Below, piece after piece: positions 21,612 to 32,530 of a DNA stretch of 64,000 nucleotides; within the stretch, counting starts at the first letter, position 1; each line of letters starts with the position of its first letter. The DNA lies in contig CAKMXJ010000032.1 of assembly GCA_928724745.1 (NCBI GenBank), forward strand, positions 868,001 through 932,000, given 5' to 3'. The stretch comes from Anthracocystis setariae (Eukaryota; Basidiomycota; Ustilaginomycetes; Ustilaginales; Ustilaginaceae). The notes under the pieces are model-generated. The model was given only the letters and a program-made list of their open reading frames with translations. It searched no databases and was not told where the DNA came from. The translations under genes were made by a program, and so were the position numbers.

Positions 21612-23302
21612 TCAAGCGCCGTTGCGGCTCAAATCTTCGAGATACTGAGAAAGCTTGAGCGCTCCCGAACGGAAACTATCGATGCTGCTCTGAACATCTG
21701 GATTAGCCATGAACCTTTGGTAATAGTCCCTTGCTGTTGCCTCGATGTCGCTGAAATCTCCTCCTCCTCCTCCGCCGCCGCCGTGGATCGCCGCCTGTTC
21801 GGCTTGCTCGTCTTCATCGCGTCCAAAGTACTGGTTGGACGAGATGCTCGTTTGGCCTTGGAACGACTGCAGACGTTGCTGCGCCTCGGACGTCGCCTGC
21901 GGATCGTACGAGCCGCGCTGGAAGTATTGGTCCGATGAAATGCTCTTCTGACCCGAAAACTTGTTGCGTGCGTAGCTGGGCTCGTCTCCGCCCGCATCCG
22001 AGTCGTTGGCAGCGCTAGCGTTGTTGGCAGCGGCAGCGGCACGTTCAGCTGCCAGCTTGGCTTGATGAGCATTCGCCTTCATGCCCAGACGACCAAAGCC
22101 CATACCCAAACGATCCATGTCGCCGTTGGCCTTGGCAGCTGCAAACGCGTCCGGAGTTGCCGCAGCGCCACCTCGAGTACCAGCGGCACTCTTCAAAGTC
22201 GGCGACGTGGGCGACGTAGCCTTACCGACAGCCGCCTTGACAGCTTCGCGAGCAAGACGTTCAGCCTCGGCTTGTTGTTCGTTCGCCTTGAGCGTTTCAC
22301 GAGCCTTGGCTTCCGCCTCTTCGGCAGCCTTGGTCTCAGCAGCACGTGCCGCTTCCTCCTCCTTGGCCTTCTTTTCAGCAGCAGCAAAGTCGATCGGTGC
22401 ACCCGCCTTCTTGGCGCCGAGTCCAAGCTTTCCGACCCGAGCCGGTCGAGCAGCCGGTGCACTTGTGGTCGGTGCCGTGCCGGTGGGAGTAGTGGTACCG
22501 GGCGTCGAGCTGGCCGACGACGTGCGACTGACGGCCCCCAACGTCTTACGTGCGGCTGAGCTGCTAGCACGCAACGAGGCGGAAGTGACGGTCTTGGGTG
22601 CAGCTGCTGGTGCAGGCTTTGGTGCTGGGGCAGCCGCTGGCTTTGCAGCAACTGCTGGTGCGGCGGACTTGGCTGCTCCTGCGGGCTTGTCCCACTCGTC
22701 GAAGAAGTCTTCCATATCTCCGCTGCTGGCTTTGGCGTTTGCTGGCGATGACGCCGTGTCGGCGGTGGGCACGGCAAGACCGGGGAAGTACACTGGACTG
22801 TTGAGACTCTGACCTGCTGCATCCTGGAGCGCTCTCTTCTGCAACTCTTCCTTGTACGCCAGTGCGACCGACGACGTGTATTTCACCTTGCCTTCGGTGG
22901 AGGGTGCGAGCAGATGCGCACCTCCCTTTTTGTTGAAGAACTCGGCAGCGGCAGCGTTACCTCCGACCTTCATGAGACGAAGCTGTGACCAGTGCCAGGA
23001 GTCGAGGTTGGTGGAACGGACGAAAGTGATGTGGACACCCATGTTACGGTGAACGGACGAACAGTCGAGACAGATGTAGATGGCATACGTTGCAGATGCC
23101 CATGTTGGATTCTTGGCACCGCAATCGAAGCATACCTGTGAGGCGAAGCAGCAAACAAGATGGCATGAGAGATGGTGTGAGCGACATGCAGCCAACGGTG
23201 CTAGATGGTGCTTGTGCAGCTACTTACCTTGTTGCCCTTCTGAGTGCTTTTGAGCGACTTGAAGATCTCGACGAGCTCGTCCTTGGAAGGTCCGTCGGCC
23301 AT
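21612..23302 (-). CDS. GLO3: ArfGAP of Glo3 / ArfGAP2-3 type
   Basis: Two exons: 23302-23228 (25 codons, [18 protein letters not shown]) and 23135-21612, 532 residues. The ArfGAP zinc finger is C27-x2-C30-x16-C47-x2-C50, followed by the arginine finger R55 in [10 protein letters not shown]. The middle is Ala/Lys/Glu-rich and partly coiled coil. Near the C terminus two copies of an ISSxQYFxR motif ([12 protein letters not shown] and [12 protein letters not shown]) match the Glo3 regulatory motif that links this GAP to coatomer; the C-terminal helix is also typical. The protein stimulates GTP hydrolysis on Arf1 for COPI retrograde transport at the Golgi. It converges with the E2 gene and diverges from NOT2. 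Confidence 0.93.
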
Positions 23303-24028
23303 GATGGGCGGGAATCGACTCTGCCACCGAGTTTTAGCAGGTTGTGTGCGGTTGTGGTGGCTGCAACGGCAGATCTAGTCCAGAAAACTCGTACGTGATC
23401 GTAGGAGGGAGTGACGACGAAAGATCGATGGTGAGAAGAAGAAGAAGAACAACAACAACAACAACAACAGTAGCAGCAGCAGCAGCAGCAGCAGCCGAGG
23501 AGATTGACGGGACTGTGTTAGTTGATGAACTCGAGCGAGAGTCACAGTGTTGTTTCTCAGCGCCGGTACCGCACGCTGCAACTCGAACTCGTTTTCGGGA
23601 TTCAACGCTGCAACACGACACTACACTCTGTATATTCTTTGAGCCCTTTTGGCGTGCGTAGTCTCGTCCCGTCCGCATGTAGTTCATTTGCTGCTGCCTT
23701 GGTTCTTCATTTTCGCACATCACAGCACAACAGGGCGACACGTAGACTGCGCACTTGTCATTCACATCAGATGTTAGACCGTCTCGATTCTCCCGCATAA
23801 GTAATGCCCTTGTCTTTTACTGTATACGTTGAATATTGTATAGTCGAATTCAAAGAGCAGCTGCTACTCTACAGTAATTGTAATCCCGATCAGAGGTCAA
23901 GTCGGGTTTCTCTAACTACTGACATCTGAAGATTGACTTACATAGCTTGGTAAAGAGGTTACAATTCATTTCAAATACCCGTTAATTGTCCAGCGGCTCG
24001 CCACTGGAAAAAAGCGATCAGAAGAGAG

Positions 24029-24065
<37 letters not shown>

Positions 24066-24609
24066 AGCGCACGAAAGAGACCACCAACCAACCAGGCTTC
24101 GCGAGGCATCAAGACTGGCGGAGCGCTTCAATCGGAGAACAGAGCAAAGCAAAGCAAAGTAAAGCAAAGCAGAACAGAACAGAATCGACAGAGTAGTGCG
24201 GCATGGGCCTACTTTTGCGGTTCAAGCAAGCAGCGTCTTCGTTAGCCATATCCGGATGCTGGCTCTTCGCATCCATCAGTCAAGGTCAACGTTCGCTCCG
24301 TACCCTTCAGCGTTATCGTCATCATCTGTCTTCATCTTCGGTTTCGTTTTGCCAGCTTTGCTACAGCAGAAGTCGTAGGTATCATTGCGCCTTACCGCCT
24401 CGGATTTCTCAGCCGCTCGAGCAACCTGCAACATCCACTTGGACGCCAGTCAACGCGGTCGGCTATTCGTATCTACGCTCAGCATCTAGAAATCGCCATT
24501 GACTCATCACCACCTCCTCTTGCAACCATCTACTTCTCTCACTCGCTTACTTCTGCCAAATCCAATAGGACCTCAGCCGCACCATCGCTGCTCTCACTTC
24601 TGCTCGGAC
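23303..24609. other. Divergent spacer GLO3 / NOT2 with several microsatellites
   Basis: A head-to-head region of 1.3 kb. It contains a CAA/CAG tract (about 23447-23495), an AGCC tetranucleotide tract (24029-24064) and AAAGC/AGAAC pentamer-like repeats (about 24145-24184). TACTGTA/TACAGTA heptamers lie at 23818 and 23870. Open frames over the triplet tract are repeat artefacts. Confidence 0.6.
24029..24064. repeat. AGCC tetranucleotide microsatellite
   Basis: About nine tandem AGCC units in the divergent spacer, upstream of NOT2. Confidence 0.9.
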
Positions 24610-26471
24610 ATGCAGAGACCAGGTACGTAACCGCTCGAACCAAGGTCTCTCAATCGTCCTCCTACCACAGCCAGTCGCTGATCTCACCTGTTGCTTTTCG
24701 CCCCGTTGCATGTATCAATCTCTACCCACACACACTCTCTCTGCGCTCTACCACAGGTTCTGCAAATCAAAGGCCGAATCAACAGCTTCCAGCATTCGCA
24801 AACAGGCTTCCGCATACAAACTCCGCATCCTCACCACGTTCCAGTCCCGCTGCCGCTCTTAACGCAAACATGTATCCCTATCTTCAAGCAGGCCCACGTA
24901 TGATGGGTTCCTTCATGGGCATGCCACAGTCTCAACAAGGTGGAGCTGCAAGTTTCCCATTCGGTGGTTCAGGGTCCAACCACACAACAGGTGCCGCGAG
25001 TTTGGCCTCGCAGCTGGCTGGGCTCACAGGGCAGTCTGGAGGGCCACCCCAAGGTCAGGGTCAGGGAGGCGAGCTCAATCTTAGCGATTTCCCGGCATTA
25101 GGCGGTGGTCAGCAGGGTGGGCAAGGTCAGCAGGGCGGCGCACCCGGTCTCGGTGGTCCCAACAACCCATTGTCGAGCTATGCGACACAAGCAGGTACCG
25201 CAGGTGTCTCCGCTGCACTTCGAGGCGGGGCACCATTGCGCAACTTCAATCAGGACGACTTCCCAGCGTTGAACCAGACAGGATCGGCAGATGGCCGCAC
25301 TGGAGAAGATGGGTTTCCACATGGAGTCGCAGAGCAGGTTTCGGCAGCAGCAGCACTTCAGCACCAACACCAACAGCGCGAGCAACATCGTCAGAGTTTG
25401 CTGGGTTCTGTAGTGGGTGGTACGCGATCCGATGCAGCTTTGTCAGCAGCGAGAGGAGGATTCGGAGAACCCGACCGCAACTACGCTACCAAACTCGGAG
25501 CAGGTCCAACAGGACCAGGGTTGGGTGTCCAGCAGCAGACATGGGCGCCTCCAGGATCTGTATTCGGCAATGCCGCAGGCGCAGGACCGAACCAGCTCAA
25601 CGGACTTCAGCGCTCATCCTCACCATCCTCGGCACGGTCTCCACTCTCTAGTGTTCGTAACACAGCAGCCAACCTCGGCGCGGCATCTTCACCATTGACG
25701 GAGAACGCTTCGGTTCGTGGCGACTCGATCCAAGGTGCTATCTCGAACAATCTGCTGGGACAGACGGGAGCGATGGCGCAGACACCGGCACAGCAAATCC
25801 TGACTTCGCCAGCAGATCGTTTTGGTCTGCTCGGCTTGCTCTCGTTGATCAAGTCGGCGGATCCGGATCTTTCGATGCTGTCGATGGGTGTGGATTTGCA
25901 AACGTTTGGTCTCAATCTCAACTCGTCGGATCCTTTGCATCCATCGTTGATCACGCCATGGTCGGAGAACAACATGCTTGCTTCGTCGAGGGTGGAACCC
26001 GAGTTTACTTTGCCTTCTTGCTACAACGTCCAGCCTCCACCGCCCGCTCAGAGCAAGATCGCGTCGTTCTCGGATGAGACGCTGTTTTTCATCTTTTACT
26101 CGACGCCACGCGACGTTTTGCAGGAGGTGGCGGCTCAAGAGTTGTATGCACGCAACTGGAGGTATCACAAGGAATTGCACGTGTGGTTGACCAAGGAGCA
26201 GAACACGGAGCCAACCCAGAAGACGCCGACGTACGAGCGTGGTACGTACGTGTTCTTCGACCCAACGTTGTGGGAGAAGGTGTCGAAAAACTTCCACCTG
26301 ATGTACGAAATGCTCGAGGAGAAGGTGCCGAGTCAAGCACAGGCGCTTGCCGCACAGGCAGCTGCACAGCAACAGCAACAACAACAGCAGCAGCAGCAGC
26401 AGCAGCAGCCATCACCTTCGCCAGCATCGCAGCAGCAGCAACAACAACAGCAACAGCAGTCGTCTTCTTAA
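24610..26471 (+). CDS. NOT2: CCR4-NOT complex subunit Not2 (CNOT2/Cdc36)
   Basis: I predict two coding exons. 24610-24622 is only 13 nt (codons for Met-Gln-Arg-Pro plus one base) and ends at a GTACGT donor; 24757-26471 follows a CCACAG acceptor. The frame then continues without a break into the long open frame, giving 575 residues. Starting instead at the internal ATG at 24870 would lose about 42 residues. Gly/Gln-rich segments contain two short motifs ending in DFPAL (LNLSDFPALGG and FNQDDFPALNQ), characteristic of Not2. The NOT box runs from about 354 to 520 (DRFGLLGLLSLIK... to NFHLMYEMLEE) and ends in poly-Gln. Not2 scaffolds the cytoplasmic and nuclear deadenylase and transcription regulator with Not1 and Not3/5. 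Confidence 0.9.
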
Positions 26472-27991
26472 AAATTTCTCTGCACTCTTCTTGATCTTGT
26501 ACTTGTTCCTGTCGCCCAAAATCTGAATGGATGGGGTAAAACGATTGACTAAGAAGAATTGGAGGGTGCGTCGTTTGTGCAGGGTTGTGTGTTTAGAGTT
26601 GTGTTGAAATGATGTCGAGGTGGGCTGCCGACCTAAGCTGTGGATTCTTGAGGGAGTCGGGGTTTGGGGGTAGGGCGGATTGGGTAGATGGTTGGCGGTG
26701 GTTCTGGAGGGAGGCTGGGTTGTGCAGCATCGACTGACAGTGAGAGTTGAATGGAGACGGTGACATTGTGAAGGAAAAGAAGTCGTGGCGGATAGAGCAA
26801 GGTGGATATGGATTTGGGTGGAAGAGGGTAAGATTGCGAGCGAACAAAGTCAAGCTGGCTTGAGTAGCGTCGAAGATGTAGTTTTTGGAGTCACTCGAAA
26901 GAGCTGAGATAGCAGCATTTTTACACAGAAGGTGGATGGGGTTGGTGAAGGAAGACAAAGCCAATTGGAACAGTGATGGAGGTTGGTGGGAGATGGTAGA
27001 TTGGGGAAGGAAGATGTCATGGTGGTCTGAGCAGCATGGCATGTTGCGACAGAACGAAATCAAGCTGGTTTGAGGAGCGTTCACATCGAAGGGTGATGGG
27101 ATAGGGAATCCATATGAAACGATTCCTTCGCTCAACCCAATTGAATTTCAAGAGCATCGACCTCAGTGTTCAAGCAAGACGCCCACGCTTGGACGAAAGC
27201 ATGACAAGCTGATCTGAGCAGCATCCATAAAGAAGCAAACGTGTGAAAGGGTTACCTCGCTCAACCCAACTCAAGTTTCAAGAGTACTGTATCGATATCC
27301 GAATTCAAGCAAGGCACCAATACTCGGACCGAACGATGCCGCCAAGCTGGTATGTGCAGTTTCCCACATACACTCTTCACAACCCTGACGTGAGCATCAT
27401 CGTGGACAGAGCTTTTCTCAACATCCAGCCTAACATGAGCAGCAACCTCACAACCCATCCAACGCAAGAGCGTAACCAATCTCAAGTGTATGCAAGACGC
27501 CAAAATCCTTCACCGATCAGAGCAGCATCCAGCAACACCACCACTCTACGCAAGACATGAGAGTGACACTCCACACCATCACAAATCCAAAATCTCAAGA
27601 AAAGGAATCATCCTCGATCCGAACCAACGATGACAAGTCGATGTGAGCATCTTTCACAACGAACTCGATGGAAGAGCATGGGTAGAAGCGGCGCAAGTGG
27701 TCTGAGCCTCCCCCAAACTAACTGAGGTTCGTTGCGACAGACAGCGTCGCTTGTGCCAGCGCATTGCAGTCCTTGCCTCGTTCGCACGCATCCCCACACA
27801 GCACAACTCTACGCAGAACAGCGACACTACGCTCCTCTCTCCTCACACACACACCATCATCTCAAAGTGAATACCAATTAACGAATTTCATTGGCAACAA
27901 ACTACAAAGACTAATACTTGCGAAGATGGTAACTCCTATCAATCGGATCGAGTGTTTGCCTCTGATACCTACTACTCCAAATGCTAAGCTT
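26472..27991. other. Noncoding spacer with a degenerate ~140-bp tandem repeat
   Basis: The spacer separates two convergent genes. Related phrases recur at about 130-145 nt: CAAGCTG..TGAG/TGTG at 26851, 27061, 27205 and 27343; CTCAACCCAA near 27131 and 27260 with TTTCAAGAG following; TCAAGCAAG[AG]C near 27170 and 27305; a diverged CAAGACGCC copy near 27490. TACTGTA occurs at 27285. No protein-like frame. Confidence 0.55.
26851..27700. repeat. Degenerate tandem repeat, period about 130-145 nt
   Basis: Recognised by eye from the recurring phrases listed for the surrounding spacer. The copies are diverged, and the first interval (26851 to 27061) is longer than the rest. Boundaries are approximate. 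Confidence 0.45.
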
Positions 27992-29581
27992 TCAATTGGT
28001 CTTGATCGGGGCAGACGACGCTTTCGGCATCGACCTTTTCATCTCTGGCAACAGCTTGGCACCAGCATCGACACGGTTCGACTTGGCATACTCCTGCGCC
28101 ATAGCATAAACAGCATTGTAGTCCAGACTCTGCCTCGACAGATCAAACATCACGTCGTCGACATTGATCAAAGCCATCTCCGAGAGGTCCGAGCAACAGC
28201 TCGAGCTCGAACTAGACGTCCTTGCATCCATCATCTCTGGTGTCATGGACCCACTGATCCCGCTGCTCCTGCGGCTAGTCGCAAAACCCGCATCGCTCGA
28301 CGTCATAAAGGTAGGAGTGCTGAACACAATCTCCGACGGCACCTGTACAGGTGGCGAGGCTACATGACCCGGAGTAAGCTTCAACGCGGGCACGGCAAAT
28401 GCGGCATCATTCAACTGACCAAAATTCTTCGACATGGATCTCCTATGGTTCCTCCTGGCCAGCTTTGAGTCCTTCGACAGACTCTCTTCGAGGCTCTTGA
28501 GTTCCGATATCCGATCCACCGACGGTAAACCTGGATCTGCCCGAGGGCTCGAGAATGCTTCATCTTCTCCCAGCTCCATTACAGGCGACGAGATGAGAGA
28601 TGATCCTTGCCTGCTGTACCTCTTCTTGATCTGTTCAGTTCTGCGCAGAACTGCTTCACTTGGAGCTTGCGCCGGCGGTGGAGGGAGTGCCCCAAGCGAA
28701 TGGGGAGCAGAAACAGCCCGAGTATGTAGTCGAGCAGGAGATTTCGATGGTGCCACGGGCTTGTTCTCCGATGCATCGACCTTTTGAGGAGAGACTTCCT
28801 GTAGTGGATGAGGAGTGCTCGCTCCACTCTCGCAGCGACTCGCTTTGAGGGCCGTTGTGCTTGGATGAGGAGAATCGCACAGATTCATGAGCATCTGGTC
28901 GTCAATTTCATCCAAGCTTGTTCGCGCGCCAACCGAGGTAACGAAAGCCGGAAGAGGCTCATCTTCAAACTCTGGAAACGTAGGTACCTCTTCCGGCACA
29001 GAGTCACCCAAAGTGTCGAGCCAGCTGCGTGAAGGGCGAAAGGAAGGGGAAAGAAGCATGCGCGAAGACATTGTAGAGCTGGAGCGTGATGTTGGCGAAA
29101 GATCTGGCGTTAGAAAAGAGCGTGGTGGCGATTGGATGAGAAAGACCTCATCCGAGATCAGGTAGGCTTTCGGATTGTTGGGAGTAGGAGGAACTTGTTG
29201 CGTGAAACGAGAGCGGCTGAAGCGCGTTGATGAGGCTGCTGAAGAAGAGATCGAGTCTTCAGCGACACAAACTGATCCCACATCGAAGGCTCTGTTCGCT
29301 GGAGGCCGTCTTGAGGCAATGGGAGCGGAAGCAGCATGCTCATGGATGGGTCGCGGAGGACCCGAAGAGAAAAGATCGAAAGCCTGTCTACTTGGACGCT
29401 CTTCACTTGGGGGAACAGCGAGCGTGGTCGTGGAGCGTGAAGCCATCTTAGCGGTACTGTTACTTCTCTCGAGACTGAAGGAGAGGCGTGACTTGCCAAG
29501 AGAGAGTCGACGCCTGAAGTTGTTCTCCTCTTTGCTCTGAGAGGAGCCTGGCTGGACACTAAATCCATTGAAGAGCTTCAT
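27992..29581 (-). CDS. Ser-rich protein of unknown function
   Basis: 529 residues from the ATG complementary to 29579-29581 (MKLFNGFSV). The open frame extends 35 codons further upstream, but that part is unlike the rest. I do not recognise it. Composition is Ser/Pro/Arg-rich with many RRxS and SP sites, suggesting a disordered phosphoprotein. Examples are RRRLSLGK near the N terminus and NHRRSMSK. The only segment that looks structured is near the C terminus (DVMFDLSRQSLDYNAVYAMA), probably one or two helices. No signal peptide or membrane segment. Codon use resembles its neighbours. It could be a lineage-specific signalling or polarity protein, but nothing shows that. Confidence 0.65.
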   Translation of the reverse strand: MKLFNGFSVQPGSSQSKEENNFRRRLSLGKSRLSFSLERSNSTAKMASRSTTTLAVPPSEERPSRQAFDLFSSGPPRPIHEHAASAPIASRRPPANRAFDVGSVCVAEDSISSSAASSTRFSRSRFTQQVPPTPNNPKAYLISDEVFLIQSPPRSFLTPDLSPTSRSSSTMSSRMLLSPSFRPSRSWLDTLGDSVPEEVPTFPEFEDEPLPAFVTSVGARTSLDEIDDQMLMNLCDSPHPSTTALKASRCESGASTPHPLQEVSPQKVDASENKPVAPSKSPARLHTRAVSAPHSLGALPPPPAQAPSEAVLRRTEQIKKRYSRQGSSLISSPVMELGEDEAFSSPRADPGLPSVDRISELKSLEESLSKDSKLARRNHRRSMSKNFGQLNDAAFAVPALKLTPGHVASPPVQVPSEIVFSTPTFMTSSDAGFATSRRSSGISGSMTPEMMDARTSSSSSSCCSDLSEMALINVDDVMFDLSRQSLDYNAVYAMAQEYAKSNRVDAGAKLLPEMKRSMPKASSAPIKTN

Positions 29582-32530
29582 TGCGCCAACTTTGTGAGCT
29601 CGTAGAGATTGTTTGATGATCGACTGCTGACAGATGACTGTAGCGAATGATGCGAATACTGCTGGGGTGTAGACCGAAGAAGTCAAAGGGAATGTCGTGG
29701 TTGAGCAAGAATGCTTGATAGGTAAGGACTGTGGGTATAGGGGATAGAAGGACGATCAAAGAGACGTCGATAGGAATATGGTGGCAGATATCCTACGAGC
29801 TAACGCACTGGTATGAGTTGTTTTTGAAGCTCCCTGCGCAACCGGACGCATATGGGGCACCTAAGCGCATTGACTCGGTGGATTTGCGGCGTCGACGGCG
29901 ATAAGCAACTCCTCACCGCCAAAATTTAGCATAAGGGGAGACGATCCAACAGCAAGCTAGACCGAAGGAGCCGAGACAACAGCTTTTCCTGCAATGCTGC
30001 GAGAAGAAGCGCTAGTGGAACGAGGAGAGAAGGATACTGTCAATGGGTGGCAACCGCCAGTTTGGTGAAACAGGACGATCTGGATTTTTACCTTACTCGA
30101 GCTTGGCCGTGGGCAGGCGAGCGGAGATTACTGTGAAACATACCTACTTGCTCTTGAGAGCGGCTCACGCAAGGCGTGCATATAGGAGAAGGGTCCAAGC
30201 GTTTGGAAAGGTTGTGACCGACCGAAATGCACACACCGCTTATGTGGCCTTGGGACCGCACTAGACGGGCTCTCTGGGGATTGAAAGAAGCGAGGGGCAA
30301 GTCACATCATGGATGTCTCGCATCTTGTATTATCAAGACTACAAACAGTTGCAGCATGAACCGCATGAAGTTGACGTGCCAACATTTTGGTGTTGCTCGA
30401 GGAAGTGCCACCCGCGAAACTCTCAGCCGGGTTGAAAGCACACAGCATGACGACCGGCACTATCATTTAGTGGACAAGCAGCAGAGACGCAGCTAGTGCA
30501 AGCCGGACTCTTAGGCTTCCCATCGCCATCCACTTGCGCTCACATGCGGTAGGATTAGGTTGGCCGAACTTGAAGACCCGCGCTACATCGCCGTGCAGCA
30601 ACGACACTCATCACCAGGGAGGGCGGCGGCTCTCCCTCTCCAAGTGGTCAGTCTCGCATGGCCATGAAATTCTTCTCAAAAGTCAAAAATGTCTCACTTT
30701 CCGGCGATTGAAAGACGATGGCCATTGCAGAGTGCGATTTAGCCAAACTCGGTGAAATGATCGCACACAAGGTTTCGGACCGGCGAGTTTTGACAGCTAG
30801 GTCCAGTCTCATATTTCCAAGAGCCGATTCAACAAACATTTGTTAGTGCAGTAGCAGAGACTACTGTAACGTGGCAGCTCGCCGTCCAGGTCTCGGCTAC
30901 GTGCTATAATAAGCGCGAACCAATTTGTCACTACCGAGAAATTTTTTTCCTTTCTTCTCGTTCGAGTGAGATGACATGACGGTGTCGTACAGTACAAACA
31001 TTGGTAATGTTGGTGGTGATGGGGAGTTTGGGGACGTTGAATGAAAAGTCGAGTTGTGAAGACGGTTGGGCGGGCGGTAGCGGTAGCGGTAGCTCTGCAG
31101 GAACATTTCTGAATAGGAAGCAACAGAGCACATGCTTGCTGACGTGCGCTGCTGGTATGCTGATGCGAATATATGGCATTCCCGCGATTTTTAATGCTAC
31201 TTTGCTTAGGCGCTCACAAAGAAAAGCATCACAACAGTGCATTTGGGGCTTGTGGGTAGCGGCTGAAATCGGTGCGCTAACCTGTTAGCGCGATTCTCCT
31301 TACGCCGCGCAGACGCTGATGGCATTACCCAATCGGAAAACTGATACTGTGCAGTAGCCGCAGAGATACCGACCCGAACGCTTCGCTAAGTCATATTATC
31401 TTCATCATCCGAGAATCGATCTTGCTAAAAGTATTATTGTGGTAACAGTCGTTTTTTTGCTCGCTGATGCAGAAATAGACGAGCCGAACAAAGGTCACCG
31501 GCAATGATGAAAAGCGGGATTCCAGCTACAGCTGCATACTGTTCGACTTGGTGAGAAGTTAGGCAGGATCATCGGCGCTAAACGCACCTCCAATCGGCTG
31601 GTAGGCTTACATCTGGGGGGCGCGACTTTGAGTAAAGATCGCTCCGAATGCAAGGGAGCCGCCGACGGGTTCTGCAACCTTGCGAAGTTCCGCTCAAGCT
31701 CAAAAGGTATTGGGTTGACGCTCAATTTCATGCCGTTCAACCCTGTCGGCAGCACGTCTTAGACTTTCTGGACCAAACCCCATGCTCCTGCGGCGAATGC
31801 CAAGGGTACAAGGGTAGCAGAGTACCCGCCATGCAGCCCAGGGCGATCCCATTCTGGCTCAGCAGAAAAAATAATTCTAGGTGACTTTGACCGACGCACA
31901 TGAGCGGGCGCACGCTGAGACAAAGCCGTTCCAGACCCCCTCACCCTGCCGACCCATGAAAAGCCTACCCAAAGCTATAATGAAAACTTGCTCCCCCCCC
32001 CCTTCCTCCTCCTCCCCAGCATGTCGGAGCTCCACATAAAAAGTGTTCGCTCGGACTCCTGGTGTCGTCCCCTACCAAATGCCGAGAGCGATTAAGTCCC
32101 AACAAAACCATCCCCGCACTTCTCTCTTGCATCAATTTCCTTGCCTGCACCCACATTCCAATTGTCAATGTTGTTGAGAAGAACATCGACAATCAGAGCC
32201 ATTCTGATTCGAATGAGCTTAGCCTTAATCTTGCTGTATCGAGAATGAGCAATCCTCAGAGATGCAAACAAGTTCCAACGATCTCGTCCCAGACCCCTCG
32301 CCTGATCTCACCTGACAACTACACATACCAATTCAGTACAGTAACGACACTTACCAAGAATGAACGACACCGTCTCACATCCACATCCACACTAGTCCCT
32401 AGACATGGTACGGTAAAATGGTATATTCGATACGTCATCGATCATGCTTTGTACAGTCGAACGTACGCACGCACGACGGCAGCCATGAGAGCCCCAACCA
32501 ACCAACCAACCAGTAAGATCGAACACCAGT
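29582..32530. other. Gene-poor region of about 2.9 kb
   Basis: It lies between the start of the Ser-rich gene and the 3' end of the RING gene. All open frames are short, and none has a domain, signal peptide or good codon pattern. It contains TACTGTA-type heptamers at 30862, 30988 and 32337, and a C run near 31995. I found no tRNA-like cloverleaf or B-box. A noncoding RNA or a small intron-rich gene cannot be excluded. Confidence 0.5.

Noticed and set aside
23334..23798. Open frames over the CAA/CAG tract between GLO3 and NOT2
   Set aside because: They consist largely of homopolymeric residues from the triplet repeat, on both strands.
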